The translations under genes and the position numbers were made by a program. The notes beneath the pieces are model-generated. The model saw only the letters and a list, made by a program, of their open reading frames with translations. It made no database searches and was not told where the DNA came from. Shown piece after piece: positions 32,332-41,277 of a stretch of 64,000 nucleotides of DNA. The stretch is from Neobacillus soli NBRC 102451 (lineage in GTDB: Bacteria > Bacillota > Bacilli > Bacillales > Cytobacillaceae). Within the stretch, counting starts at the first letter, position 1. The number at the start of each line of letters is the position of its first letter. The stretch lies in contig NZ_BCVI01000057.1 in assembly GCF_001591665.1 (NCBI RefSeq), positions 1 through 64,000 of the forward strand, read 5' to 3'.

Positions 32332-32877
32332 TTATCTTTCATTCCAATCCTTAGCTAGCATTCCGTAAACGATATGGTCGACGTGATGGTCATACAACCA
32401 TTCCGCTTGTCTAATCCGGCCTTCATTTACAAAGCCCAATCTCTCGGGTATGGCTCTGCTTTTTTTATTCTCCACGGCGGCCCTTATATCAACTCGATTT
32501 AACTTTAACTCACTTATAGCATAATCCGTCAAAGCCCTGGCAGTCTTGATCATGATCCCATTTCCTTGATACCCCGCTCCAAGCCAATAACCAATATAGG
32601 CAATTTTGTTCGACCAGTCGATTTCATTAAAGCCGGCAACTCCGACGACCTCCCCTTTGAATAAAATAACCGTATTCAAACTCTTATTTTCAGCAAAACC
32701 TTTTAAACACATTTGAATAAACCCTTTTGTATCCTCAACCGTTGTGGTCGTATCAAGCCATGGGAGCCACGCCCTCAAGTGTCCTCTGTTATGATCTGTT
32801 AGCTCAAATATTCTTTCAGCATCCTGTAATCCTATTAACCTCAAAGAAACCTCGTCATCAATCTTATGTATAAACAT
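32332..32877 (-). CDS. GNAT acetyltransferase, RimJ/RimL type
   Basis: A 181-residue acetyltransferase. Features of the RimJ/RimL group are SLRLIGLQDAERIFEL at the start, LRAWLPWLDTTTT, the acetyl-CoA pyrophosphate loop IGYWLGAGYQGNGIMIKTA (about 100-118) and the C-terminal ERLGFVNEGRIRQAEW. Start ATG 32877 (MFIHKIDDE) is chosen because GGGGAAG is upstream; the ORF runs further to 32931 without a site. Substrate unknown: ribosomal-protein N-termini, spermidine or an antibiotic are all possible for this family. Confidence 0.88.
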   Translation of the reverse strand: MFIHKIDDEVSLRLIGLQDAERIFELTDHNRGHLRAWLPWLDTTTTVEDTKGFIQMCLKGFAENKSLNTVILFKGEVVGVAGFNEIDWSNKIAYIGYWLGAGYQGNGIMIKTARALTDYAISELKLNRVDIRAAVENKKSRAIPERLGFVNEGRIRQAEWLYDHHVDHIVYGMLAKDWNER

Positions 32878-33181
32878 AATTCTTCCCCACTTTCCAATTG
32901 GTTTATTTTGTATATTAACATATTTTTTCAAAAATTAAAGATATTTTTCTGCGTAAAAGGATTGGAGGGAATCCAGCTAATATTCAACTACTTTCCCTCT
33001 CTAATTAAACTAATCAAACATACTAATTTAATTGATTTGCCTACTTTTAAAATAAGGAGTTTTTCACTAATTAAGAAAGAGATTATCGAAACTAAGATGT
33101 CTTTTTCTATAAAACTATTTTTCAACAAATTTCTTAACTGATTTTATAGGAAAGTCCCATGATATCAAGGGAAATTTCATT

Positions 33182-33300
33182 TTCAATCAAACGTTTGAGT
33201 GGATAAAAATAAACTAATCAAACATTTGATTGAAATGGGACTAGAACCTGTAAATAAAGGGTTCACCCCTTACAATCAGCTAGAAAAGGGTCGAATATTG
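33182..33300 (+). repeat. CAAACGTTTG element, copies 4 and 5
   Basis: Two palindromes (33188-33197 and CAAACATTTG at 33219-33228) 31 bases apart, then CTAGAACCTGTAAATAAAGG and GTTCACCCC. Confidence 0.6.
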
Positions 33301-33394
33301 GGAGCGATTTTTCCGTTTTACTCGCTAACCATGGTGAAAAAAGGCACTTCCTATCTAATATTACACATTTCGACAAGTTATCCGATGTTTCCTT

Positions 33395-33480
33395 ATTAAC
33401 CAAACGTTTGATTAAATCCTTCCTATACCCTTTTCACAAAAGACTTTTTTCCCGGGAAATGACGAAAGGAATGTCGAAGA
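33395..33480 (+). repeat. CAAACGTTTG element, copy 6
   Basis: Palindrome 33401-33410 with flanks AACC...ATTAAA, then TACCCTTTTCACAAAAGAC and a TGTCGAAG tail at 33472-33479. Confidence 0.6.
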
Positions 33481-33508
33481 TTGTTTCGACCTTCTTTGTA
33501 CAAAAATA

Positions 33509-33532
33509 GCTGGCAGAATCGCATCTGCCAGC
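33509..33532 (-). terminator. Terminator of gatCAB
   Basis: Perfect 9-bp stem GCTGGCAGA/TCTGCCAGC (33509-33517 with 33524-33532), followed on the minus strand by ATTTTTG. Confidence 0.85.
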
Positions 33533-33538
33533 CTTTGT

Positions 33539-34966
33539 TTAGCGCTTTTGTAATTCTTGCTGTAATAATTGATTGACCATTTGTGGATTGGCCTGTCCTT
33601 TTGTTGCCTTCATCAGCTGACCTACAAGGAAGCCAACTGCTTTATTTTTACCATTTTTAAAATCTTCAATGGATTGCGGATTGGCATCAAGAACTTCAGA
33701 AATAATCTTTAAAAGCGTTCCTTCATCAGAAATTTGCACAAGCCCTTTGTCCTTGACGATCTGCTCGGCATCACCGCCGTTTTCGATTAACTCTTTAAAA
33801 ACGGTCTTGGCGATTTTTGAAGAAATCGTTCCATTTTCAATCAGCTTAATCATTCCAGCAAGGCCTGCTGGCGTTAACGCAACTTGATCAAGTTCCTTCG
33901 ACTCGGCATTCAAATAAGCGGAAACATCACCCATGATCCAGTTCGAGGCAAGCTTTGCATCAGCACCGCCATTAACAGTTCCTTCAAAGAAATCTGCCAT
34001 TTCTTTCGTTACCGTAAGCACTTTTGCATCATAAACAGGTAAGCCGAGTTCTTCGACATAACGCTTTTGACGCTGATCAGGAAGCTCAGGGATTTCAGCA
34101 CGAATACGCGCCATCCAATCCTCATCAATGTATATATCCAATAAGTCTGGTTCAGGGAAGTAACGATAATCATCCGAACCTTCTTTAACCCTCATCAGCA
34201 GTGTTGCGCCAGTAGCCTCATCAAATCGACGAGTTTCCTGTTCAATGACACCGCCTGCTGAAATCACTTCTCGTTGACGCTTTTCTTCATATTCCAGGCC
34301 TTTACGGACAAAATTGAACGAATTCAGGTTTTTCAATTCGGTTTTCGTTCCGAATTCCTCTTGCCCAACCGGACGAATGGAGATGTTGGCGTCACAACGA
34401 AGTGAACCCTCTTCCATTTTACAATCAGAAACGCCTGTATATTGAATGATTGACTTTAATTTTTCAAGATAAGCATAGGCTTCATCAGGTGTGCGAATAT
34501 CCGGCTCTGATACAATCTCAACGAGTGGAGTCCCCTGGCGATTGTAATCGCATAATGAATACCCTTTTTCATGGTTGAGCTTACCGGCATCCTCTTCCAT
34601 ATGAATTCTTGTGATGCCAATCCGTTTCGTATAACCATTGACCTCAATCTCAATCCAGCCATGTTCGCCAATCGGCTTGTCAAATTGCGAAATTTGGTAG
34701 GCCTTCGGATTGTCCGGGTAAAAATAGTTCTTCCGGTCAAACTTAGTATGGGTCGCAACCTCGCAATTAATGGCCATTGCCGCCTTCATCCCGAAATCTA
34801 CTACCTTTTTATTCAGAACAGGCAATACTCCGGGATAGCCAAGGTCGATGACACTTGTATTGGTATTCGGTTCGGCGCCAAAATGGTTTGGGCTTGATGA
34901 AAAGATTTTTGATGCTGTTTTTAACTCTACATGGACCTCAAGTCCTATCACTGTTTCAAATTCCAT
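33539..34966 (-). CDS. gatB: Asp/Glu-tRNA amidotransferase subunit B
   Basis: GatB phosphorylates and amidates mischarged Glu-tRNA(Gln)/Asp-tRNA(Asn) using ammonia delivered by GatA. The 475-residue protein starts [20 protein letters not shown] and carries [20 protein letters not shown], the [17 protein letters not shown] active-site segment, [15 protein letters not shown] and the C-terminal YqeY-like tail domain. Start ATG 34966 has GGGAGGCG; the ORF to 35059 overlaps gatA and is rejected. Last gene of gatCAB, ending in a terminator. Confidence 0.96.
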   Translation of the reverse strand: MEFETVIGLEVHVELKTASKIFSSSPNHFGAEPNTNTSVIDLGYPGVLPVLNKKVVDFGMKAAMAINCEVATHTKFDRKNYFYPDNPKAYQISQFDKPIGEHGWIEIEVNGYTKRIGITRIHMEEDAGKLNHEKGYSLCDYNRQGTPLVEIVSEPDIRTPDEAYAYLEKLKSIIQYTGVSDCKMEEGSLRCDANISIRPVGQEEFGTKTELKNLNSFNFVRKGLEYEEKRQREVISAGGVIEQETRRFDEATGATLLMRVKEGSDDYRYFPEPDLLDIYIDEDWMARIRAEIPELPDQRQKRYVEELGLPVYDAKVLTVTKEMADFFEGTVNGGADAKLASNWIMGDVSAYLNAESKELDQVALTPAGLAGMIKLIENGTISSKIAKTVFKELIENGGDAEQIVKDKGLVQISDEGTLLKIISEVLDANPQSIEDFKNGKNKAVGFLVGQLMKATKGQANPQMVNQLLQQELQKR

Positions 34967-34979
34967 TGTCCGCGCCTCC

Positions 34980-36437
34980 CTACAATCCTGGCTTCTGTTT
35001 ATGAAAGTCTGTGGCTTGCTCAAAAGCATGCGCAGTCCGATAAACTGTTGCTTCATCAAAATACTTGCCGATAATTTGTAAGCCTAATGGCAATCCGCCG
35101 TCAAAGCCGCACGGGACTGAAATCCCCGGTAAACCTGCTAGGTTCAAAGGAATCGTTAAAATATCATTCGCATACATCGTTAATGGATCCTCGATATTTT
35201 CGCCAATTTTAAAAGCAGGCGTTGGCGTGGTCGGCCCCACGATAACATCATATTTAGCTAAAACATCTTCAAAATCTTTCTTAATTAAGGTCCGAACCTG
35301 CTGTGCTTTTTTATAATAAGCATCGTAGTAGCCTGAGCTTAACGCAAACGTTCCGAGCATGATCCGGCGTTTCACTTCATCGCCGAAACCTTCTGCTCTT
35401 GACTTTTTATATAAATCAATTAAACTTTCTGCGTCTTTAGTCCGGTAACCATAGCGTACTCCATCAAAACGAGCAAGGTTTGCCGATGCTTCTGATGAAG
35501 AAAGCAAATAATAGGCTGCAAGTGCATATTTGGAATGCGGCAGTGAAACTTCTTCCCAAACCGCGCCAAGACCCTCTAGGACCTTTAATGCTTCCAGCAC
35601 GGATTGGCGAACGGTTTCGCTGACTCCCTCGCCTAGATATTCCTTCGGAACGGCAATTTTGAGTCCCTTCACATCACCTGTTAAGGAACCAGCAAAGTTC
35701 GGTACGTCCACGTTTGCCGATGTAGAGTCCATAGGATCAAGACCAGAGATTGCTTGTAAAAGGTAGGCATTGTCTTCAACGGTTCTCGTAATTGGTCCAA
35801 TTTGGTCAAGCGATGAGGCAAAGGCAACAAGTCCGAAGCGGGAAACACGGCCATAGGTCGGCTTCATTCCGACTACTCCACAAAAAGAAGCTGGCTGGCG
35901 AATCGAGCCGCCTGTATCAGTTCCCAGTGAAAATAGTACTTCTCCTGCTGCGACCGATGCCGCTGAACCGCCTGAAGAACCTCCTGGAACCCTTTCAAGA
36001 TTCCATGGATTGCGTGTCTTTTGAAAACTAGAGTTTTCGTTTGATGATCCCATCGCAAACTCGTCCATATTTAACTTGCCAATCGTCACGGTTTCAGCCT
36101 GCTGAAGCTTTTGAACGACAGTGGCATCATAAATTGGGTCAAAGTTTTCAAGGATTTTACTCGCACACGTAGTCCGTAAGCCTTTTGTGACGATGTTGTC
36201 TTTAACACCAATTGGCATCCCAAATAATAGTCCTCTTTGGGAGTCAGTGTTAATCTTTTCATCAAGCGTTTTCGCTGTTTGGCGGGCGCGTTCTTCATCC
36301 AAGGTTAAAAAAGCCTGGACCTTATCCTCAACCTGGCCAATTCGTTGATACGATTCATCGACAAGGTCAGATACTGTTAATTCTTTTTTATGTAAAAGCT
36401 CATGTAGGTCTGAAACTTTATAATCAAATAAACTCAA
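34980..36437 (-). CDS. gatA: Asp/Glu-tRNA amidotransferase subunit A
   Basis: GatA is the amidase that releases ammonia from glutamine. 485 residues, the usual length. Amidase-signature residues are present: [20 protein letters not shown] with the catalytic lysine, and the Gly/Ser-rich [17 protein letters not shown] followed by [12 protein letters not shown] (Ser-cis-Ser). The start is a TTG (36437) with a strong AAGGAGGG 6 bases upstream. 12 bases separate it from gatC and 13 from gatB. Confidence 0.96.
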   Translation of the reverse strand: MSLFDYKVSDLHELLHKKELTVSDLVDESYQRIGQVEDKVQAFLTLDEERARQTAKTLDEKINTDSQRGLLFGMPIGVKDNIVTKGLRTTCASKILENFDPIYDATVVQKLQQAETVTIGKLNMDEFAMGSSNENSSFQKTRNPWNLERVPGGSSGGSAASVAAGEVLFSLGTDTGGSIRQPASFCGVVGMKPTYGRVSRFGLVAFASSLDQIGPITRTVEDNAYLLQAISGLDPMDSTSANVDVPNFAGSLTGDVKGLKIAVPKEYLGEGVSETVRQSVLEALKVLEGLGAVWEEVSLPHSKYALAAYYLLSSSEASANLARFDGVRYGYRTKDAESLIDLYKKSRAEGFGDEVKRRIMLGTFALSSGYYDAYYKKAQQVRTLIKKDFEDVLAKYDVIVGPTTPTPAFKIGENIEDPLTMYANDILTIPLNLAGLPGISVPCGFDGGLPLGLQIIGKYFDEATVYRTAHAFEQATDFHKQKPGL

Positions 36438-36449
36438 CGTATTCCCTCC

Positions 36450-36743
36450 TTACTCTCCCAAAATCGATGGTACTCTAATTTGCCCGTCCTGATGCTCCGG
36501 TGCATTTTTAAGTACCTCTTCAAGCGGCAATCCCTTTTGCGGAATGTCCTCACGTAATACGTTTTTCATATCAAGTACATGGTATGTAGGTTCTACATTA
36601 GAAGTATCTAATTCATTTAACTGTTCGGCAAAGGTAATAATTGCATCAAGCTGTTTTGTAAACTTTTCAGCCTCTTCTTCCGTTATCGCCAATCGTGCCA
36701 AATTGGCAACATGTTTCACCTGTTCATTCGAAATTTGTGACAT
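36450..36743 (-). CDS. gatC: Asp/Glu-tRNA amidotransferase subunit C
   Basis: A 97-residue structural subunit that wraps GatA and GatB together. Typical start [20 protein letters not shown], and the conserved tail with [20 protein letters not shown]. Start ATG 36743 has GGGAGGTC. First gene of the operon. Confidence 0.95.
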   Translation of the reverse strand: MSQISNEQVKHVANLARLAITEEEAEKFTKQLDAIITFAEQLNELDTSNVEPTYHVLDMKNVLREDIPQKGLPLEEVLKNAPEHQDGQIRVPSILGE

Positions 36744-36948
36744 CTATTTTGACCTCCCATCCCAACGTTATTTTAATATTGATGATACCAAACTTTTCCG
36801 CTTTACCGCAATGATTCCTTCTTCAGTATTAACAAAAGAGAAGTGTTTTAGATTATTGAATTCTTTTTAGAAAAACTTGCTACCTGACAGTTGATGATAA
36901 ATTCCTATATAATGTTCAAAAAGGAAATGAATTTAGGAGAGTAACTGA

Positions 36949-37605
36949 ATGAAAAAACGAAGACGGAAGAAATTTAAAACCTTTTTCGTGTTATTTATGC
37001 TTTTTTGCGCTTTGGCGATGTTTCAAAATTATTTTCAACAACAAAGCAACCCTCATATAGTAAAAAACGATCCCTTTGCTGATGTAAAAAAATATAGTCC
37101 CTTAATACACGATGAATTAGCGAAATATCAGCTTGAAAGTCACACCGATGTCCTCGTAGCCTTAATGCAGCAGGAAAGTCGCGGCAAAGGCGGGGACCCG
37201 ATGCAATCCTCCGAATCAGCAGGTTGGGCAAGAAATACGATTACCGACCCTAAACAAAGCATTCAGGTTGGGGTCAAACATTTTCAACGGGTGCTTACCT
37301 ATGGAAATCAGAAGAAGGTGGATTTTCCAACGATTCTACAGGCTTATAATATGGGCAGCGGTTATATTAGTTTTGTCGCACAGCATGGCGGCAAACATAG
37401 TGAGGAATTGGCGAAGGAATTCTCTCTTCTTCGGGTAAAAGAAAAGCCAGATCTTTATACTTGTGGTGGTAATAAGAATAATTTTCGTTATCCCTATTGC
37501 TATGGTGATTTTACCTACAGTACAAAGGTAACTAAAAACATTCAATTATTAGTCGAAAGCGTTCCAGTAACTAATAGCGAAAAAACAACCGAGGGATCTT
37601 TTTAA
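36949..37605 (+). CDS. Lysozyme-like (PF13702-type) cell-wall protein
   Basis: A 218-residue protein with an N-terminal basic signal-anchor (MKKRRRKKFKTFFVLFMLF, then ALAMF, about residues 1-24) and an extracytoplasmic lysozyme-like domain (about 50-200). The putative catalytic glutamate lies in VLVALMQQESRGKGGDPMQS, followed by SIQVGVKHF and QAYNMGSGYISFV, as in the muramidase domain of CwlT-like proteins. It probably cleaves peptidoglycan glycan strands at the outer face of the membrane. Start has TAGGAGAG. Confidence 0.85.
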   Translation: MKKRRRKKFKTFFVLFMLFCALAMFQNYFQQQSNPHIVKNDPFADVKKYSPLIHDELAKYQLESHTDVLVALMQQESRGKGGDPMQSSESAGWARNTITDPKQSIQVGVKHFQRVLTYGNQKKVDFPTILQAYNMGSGYISFVAQHGGKHSEELAKEFSLLRVKEKPDLYTCGGNKNNFRYPYCYGDFTYSTKVTKNIQLLVESVPVTNSEKTTEGSF

Positions 37606-37626
37606 GATTCCATCGGTTGTTTTTTA
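37582..37626 (+). terminator. Terminator overlapping the lysozyme-like gene's end
   Basis: AAAACAACCGA pairs with TCGGTTGTTTT; the left arm is coding. Confidence 0.75.
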
Positions 37627-37697
37627 ATATTCCTTAATTTGACGAAGGTGCCCTTGATGAAGAAGTTACAAGAGGATTTTTAGTAGATTAATTTATA

Positions 37698-37958
37698 TCA
37701 CATATCTATTCTACTTACTTTCTTATTAAACCAATGAACATACCCGCAGCGGTGACAGGTCAATATCGTTGCAGAGCGATTGGCAAAATCAAAATTAAAA
37801 AGCGTAGCCAATGCCGTATTTAACTGGGCATAACCATGCTCAAACCGATCATGTTGACAATGAATACAGGTAACTTGTATTCCATTTGCCTGATATTGCC
37901 CAGGCCCGAATGACTTCTTGATATTTTTTGCAAATAGTTTAAAGAATCCTTTTGCCAC
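37698..37958 (-). CDS. Small zinc-ribbon protein
   Basis: An 86-residue protein with two cysteine pairs, VTCIHCQHDRFEHG (residues about 29-42) and LTCHRCGYVHWF (about 67-78), typical of a zinc ribbon, and a basic amphipathic N-terminus. Probably a nucleic-acid- or protein-binding domain of unknown role. Translation starts at GTG 37958 with GGAGGGG upstream. Confidence 0.75.
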   Translation of the reverse strand: MAKGFFKLFAKNIKKSFGPGQYQANGIQVTCIHCQHDRFEHGYAQLNTALATLFNFDFANRSATILTCHRCGYVHWFNKKVSRIDM

Positions 37959-38046
37959 CCAACTTCCCCTCCGATACTATTCAGCTTTATTGAGCATTTT
38001 TTTCTTATTCTGGAATACCAATAAACTCTGCAACTCTAGCCTTTGT

Positions 38047-38523
38047 TTAGACCTTTCTTTTCGAGAAAATGAAAAATAAAATAATTTTAATAGGGATGTA
38101 ACCCAAAATTCCCCCAAGGGTATTTAATATCAAATCATCCACATCAAAGCTGCCGAATTCGAATATCAGCTGCAACAATTCAAACATTAGGCTTAAACAA
38201 AAGGTGGCAAGGGTGACAGTGCTTAGTTTTTGAATCCTTTTCGCCAGCAATGGTAAGATAAAGCCGAAAGGCGCAAAACCGATAATATTCCCTACTAGAT
38301 TTTCTATCCGAATATTCAAATTGATATCTGCTAGGAATAAGTAAAAGTATATCGTTTTGAAAGGAATAAAATTATTCGAGCGCCAGTGGTATTCATTATA
38401 GTTAAAGTTAAAATGCTGAATAATCTCCGATAAAGGGATATATTTAAATAATATTAATTTCGATAGAATAGCTAGATATAAACAAAGAATAAGTGTCAGG
38501 ATAATTTTTATAATAATTTTCAT
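38047..38523 (-). CDS. VanZ-family membrane protein
   Basis: A 158-residue protein with four hydrophobic segments and the VanZ landmarks: HWRSNNFIPFKTIYFYLF, IGFAPFGFILPLL near residue 85 and the acidic loop LLQLIFEFGSFDVDDLILNT with GGILGYI. VanZ proteins confer low-level teicoplanin resistance in some Enterococcus, but most homologues have unknown function in glycopeptide-independent contexts. There is no vanA/vanB cluster here. Start has GGAG about 10 bases upstream. Confidence 0.85.
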   Translation of the reverse strand: MKIIIKIILTLILCLYLAILSKLILFKYIPLSEIIQHFNFNYNEYHWRSNNFIPFKTIYFYLFLADINLNIRIENLVGNIIGFAPFGFILPLLAKRIQKLSTVTLATFCLSLMFELLQLIFEFGSFDVDDLILNTLGGILGYIPIKIILFFIFSKRKV

Positions 38524-38614
38524 TCATTCACTGCTCCATTTTTTACGTTTCAAAATAACCATATCATATTTTCCAAATTATGTGGGGACAATTCTCAAAT
38601 TGGAGGAATTTAGA

Positions 38615-39067
38615 ATGGCAGAACATGTTTTTCACTTAAAAGCAAACTGGCCAGGATTACGGAATGATGTCGGAGAAATTGAGGCCGGGAATTTAAAAAC
38701 AAAAGTCTCCATCCCGCCGGAAATGGACGGCCCAGGTGTCGGCACCAATCCCGATGAAATGCTGCTTGGGGCTGCAGCAACCTGCTATATTATTACCCTT
38801 GCGGCCATGATGGAACGGAGCAGGCTTGAGAAGGAAGGCTTAACGATGGAGTCGGAAGGAATTGTCGATGTAACTAGGGGAGTTATCACCTATAAAAAAA
38901 TTATTCACCGTCCACATGTTGTCTTAAAAGCAGAAGCTACTGTAAAAGACATTGAATTGGCGGGGAGGCTTGCGAAAAAAGCAGAATCGTCCTGCATGAT
39001 TAGTCGTGCCATTCAGGGGAATGTGGAAATTGAGCTGCAGGCAAATGTGGAAATAGCGGCGGGGTGA
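38615..39067 (+). CDS. OsmC/Ohr-family protein
   Basis: A 150-residue SACOL1771/OsmC-type protein. The two peroxidatic cysteines are in LLGAAATCYIITLAAMMER (about 52-70) and KAESSCMISRAIQGNVEIEL (about 120-139), with the usual N-terminal glycine-rich strand. Members reduce organic peroxides using a thiol donor. Start ATG 38615 has TTGGAGGAA; the ORF from 38582 lacks one. Immediately downstream is the 52-bp repeat array. Confidence 0.88.
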   Translation: MAEHVFHLKANWPGLRNDVGEIEAGNLKTKVSIPPEMDGPGVGTNPDEMLLGAAATCYIITLAAMMERSRLEKEGLTMESEGIVDVTRGVITYKKIIHRPHVVLKAEATVKDIELAGRLAKKAESSCMISRAIQGNVEIELQANVEIAAG

Positions 39068-39634
39068 AAAACAGAGGAGCTTAGGGTTCATGAGGACAGG
39101 TTGGTTTCTTTCTTGGCGATTTTTATCCTAATGAACGCCTCATGAGGACAGGTTAGGCTCTTGCTTAACGATTTTTGTCCTCATGAACGCCTCATGAGGA
39201 CAGGTTAGGCCCTTGCTTAACGATTTTTGTCCTCATGAACGCCTCATGAGGACAGGTTAGGCTTTTGCTTAATGATTTTTGTCCTCATGAGCACCCCATG
39301 AGGACAGGTTGCACCCTTTCTTAACGATTCTTGTCCTCATGAAAGCCTCATGAGGACAGGTTAGGCTCTTGCTTAACGATTTTTGTCCTCATGAACATCT
39401 CATGAGGACAGGTTGGACCCTTGCTTAACGACTTTTGTCCTCATGAACACCTGATGTGGACAGGTTGGAACCTTTCTCTACGATTTTTGTCCTCATGAAC
39501 ACCTGATGAGGACAGGTTGGACCCTTTCTCTACGATTTTTGTCCTCATGGATACTCGTCTGAATTTAAATTAGAAACGGAAAATAGCAAATGGTTAATTC
39601 TTTTAACGACATACAATCACCTTCTATTTTTGAA
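39068..39634. other. Gene-free region filled by a 52-bp tandem repeat
   Basis: Nothing coding was recognised; almost all of the 567 bases belong to the nine-unit array at 39092-39551. Confidence 0.8.
39092..39551. repeat. Nine-unit tandem array, exact 52-bp period, palindromic arms
   Basis: The sequence GAGGACAGGTT recurs at 39092, 39144, 39196, 39248, 39300, 39352, 39404, 39456 (with one change, GTGGAC) and 39508, exactly 52 bases apart. Each unit holds TCATGAGGACA and, near its end, TGTCCTCATGA, an 11-base inverted repeat. Between successive units the arms form a tight hairpin with a 5-base loop (such as ACGCC). The middle of the unit (a TTGCTTAACGATTTTT-like core) is also conserved, so this is not a CRISPR array with unique spacers. 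First and last units are degenerate. Confidence 0.9.
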
Positions 39635-40450
39635 TCAGCTGCCACCTGTCAAAAGTGGCGCGTACATCATAATCGCGTTATTTTCAGTAATGTATTCATC
39701 ATCCAGTAGTTCCTGATTTAAGTTATATACTTTTCGAAAAATCTTGTTATGTCTTACATAGCCACCCCAGTATTCCTGAGTGATCCGATGTTCCTTTTCA
39801 TATATCTCATATGTTCTTATCTGAGGAGCATCGCACCGCCATTCCCCCACGAGATGGGTGCCCGTTAAATAGATTACTAGTTGATAGGTGGTCTTTGTTT
39901 CATTCTTCATTTGCAAATCAAGATAATTGTAGGCACAGGTGGCCCCGCTTCCGAACGGCTGGTTCCGTTTCGAATCGGGGAAAACATCGTAGCTGTGACG
40001 ATATCGTTCCGTTACCGTCAGCGGTGTATGTAAGGTCATCCAATAAATGAGATTTGATAGTTGGCACAGGCCCCCGCCCGTTCCAGTAGTTACCTTTCCG
40101 TAGTGGAGGATCATCCCGTCAACATAGCCCTTTCGTTTACTTGTATTGCCTAGTAACCGCCAATAAGAAAAGGTCTCCCCCGGTTTTAAAACAAGCCCAT
40201 TTAATGTTTTGGAAGCAATCGTTAAGTTCTTTACCTTATTATGCTGCAGCCACATGTCCACATCCTTCAACTTGCGCAGCAAAGGGGTCTTATGGGTAAA
40301 AATTACATGTTTTAATTTTGCTGTTTCTTTTTGCCTTGCGTACCTTTTCCCATCGGTGTACCATTCCCAATTTCTTTTCAGCCGATAATATTTCTTTCCT
40401 AAATAAATCCTCAGTTGGCTTCTCTTAATAGGTTTCTGGATTGGCATCAT
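39635..40450 (-). CDS. VanW-family protein
   Basis: A 271-residue protein with the VanW domain (about residues 60-260): LKPGETFSYWRLLGNTSKRK, GGGLCQLSNLIYWMTLHTPL and the DVFPDSKRNQPFGSGATCAY segment. The biochemical role of VanW is unknown. There is no signal peptide. Start ATG 40450 (MMPIQKP) has AGGGTGGGGAG upstream; the ORF could extend to 40471. No other glycopeptide-resistance gene is adjacent. Confidence 0.85.
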   Translation of the reverse strand: MMPIQKPIKRSQLRIYLGKKYYRLKRNWEWYTDGKRYARQKETAKLKHVIFTHKTPLLRKLKDVDMWLQHNKVKNLTIASKTLNGLVLKPGETFSYWRLLGNTSKRKGYVDGMILHYGKVTTGTGGGLCQLSNLIYWMTLHTPLTVTERYRHSYDVFPDSKRNQPFGSGATCAYNYLDLQMKNETKTTYQLVIYLTGTHLVGEWRCDAPQIRTYEIYEKEHRITQEYWGGYVRHNKIFRKVYNLNQELLDDEYITENNAIMMYAPLLTGGS

Positions 40451-40553
40451 GTCACTCCCCACCCTTATCATTTACTTTCTTAATTTTATGACAAATCCCA
40501 ATAATAAAAAAGTGTGCAGCCCCAATTGAAGCCACACACTTTCCATATCGTTT

Positions 40554-40985
40554 TTACTTTTTAAAAATTTTTGCAAAAAAGCCTTTGCTCTTTTTGGCTT
40601 CCGGTTGGAAGGTTTCTTTTTTTGTAATATAAATTTCTTCCTTATCGATTGCATGGTCCATCGCTAAGACCAACCCAATTTCTGTGTCATGCTCTTTGTT
40701 CGTGACAATGGTATGTTCAAGCTTATATTTAGTGGCAAGCTTAACATATTTCGATAATGCCCCATAGTTCATGTTTCCATTTAAAAAAAGATGTGCTTGG
40801 GGTTTTCCCTTCATATACTGCTCAACTTGTGGATAGATTTCTGTTTCTCCTACCTGGCGTTTCTTGAGGGCCACTATAATTCGTTCTCTTATGGTTCCCA
40901 AAAATTTGCGCCGCTCATCTGGTTTGGTTTCCAAAGGTCCATATATACCCTGCTGGAGAATTTCATCAACAGTCGGCTTTTTCAA
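40554..40985 (-). CDS. yueI: YueI-family protein (DUF1694)
   Basis: A 143-residue cytosolic protein with the YueI pattern QQGIYGPLETKPDERRKFLG near the N-terminus and ELGHTIVT-like middle, ending in a lysine-rich KKSKGFFAKIFKK tail. In Bacillus subtilis yueI neighbours the pncA/pncB homologues yueJ/yueK; here they are about 19 kb apart. I prefer a TTG start at 40985 with GGAGATGA upstream; an ATG at 41000 within that site is possible. Confidence 0.82.
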   Translation of the reverse strand: MKKPTVDEILQQGIYGPLETKPDERRKFLGTIRERIIVALKKRQVGETEIYPQVEQYMKGKPQAHLFLNGNMNYGALSKYVKLATKYKLEHTIVTNKEHDTEIGLVLAMDHAIDKEEIYITKKETFQPEAKKSKGFFAKIFKK

Positions 40986-41095
40986 ACAAATCATCTCCAT
41001 TTAAAAAGGCTATTATTATCTATGATAATACCCTAATAAACGTTCCATTCCAAAAGTAGTGCTGGGGAATTGGGTTTTTGACAGGTAAAATTGCT

Positions 41096-41191
41096 TATCC
41101 GCAAGTTGGGGCGCTTTATCCGCAAGTTAGAGCTTCTTATACACAAGTTAACTCACTCCATACCCAAGTTAGAGCGCCCTATCCGCAAGTT
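41096..41191 (+). repeat. 21-bp-phased repeat array D (core TATCCGCAAGTT)
   Basis: Five units start at 41096, 41117, 41138, 41159 and 41180, exactly 21 bases apart; three are exact TATCCGCAAGTT and two are variants (TATACACAAGTT, CATACCCAAGTT). In plus frame the unit reads as a heptapeptide like YPQVGAL, but no ribosome binding site precedes it. It lies between yueI and aceA. Confidence 0.8.
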
Positions 41192-41226
41192 GGCTCCACC
41201 CTATCTACCAGTACCCCCACTCAAAA

Positions 41227-41264
41227 CCAAAAAACCCTCCCCTCCAAATGGAGAGAAGGATTCA
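41227..41264 (-). terminator. Terminator of aceA
   Basis: CTCC...GGAG centred stem with flanking GU-type pairs; the minus strand continues GTTTTTTGG. It starts just after the aceA stop. Confidence 0.6.
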
Positions 41265-41277
41265 ACCACTACAATCA

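Larger units (their letters stand above)
32878..33505. other. Gene-free region with three palindrome copies
   Basis: About 630 AT-rich bases between the GNAT gene and the gatB terminator. It contains CAAACGTTTG at 33188-33197 and 33401-33410 and the variant CAAACATTTG at 33219-33228. Short ORFs here have no credible ribosome binding sites. Confidence 0.6.

Noticed and set aside
33199..33399. 66-codon ORF
   Set aside because: It starts inside a CAAACGTTTG element and has no ribosome binding site; it looks like translated repeat.
39092..39551. CRISPR array
   Set aside because: The period is regular and repeats are palindromic, but the 'spacers' are conserved copies of each other and there are no cas genes.
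38047..40450. VanZ and VanW genes as a glycopeptide-resistance cluster
   Set aside because: No vanHAX or vanRS genes are present, the two genes are on the same strand but 1.1 kb apart with unrelated genes between, and both families are common in sensitive Bacillaceae.
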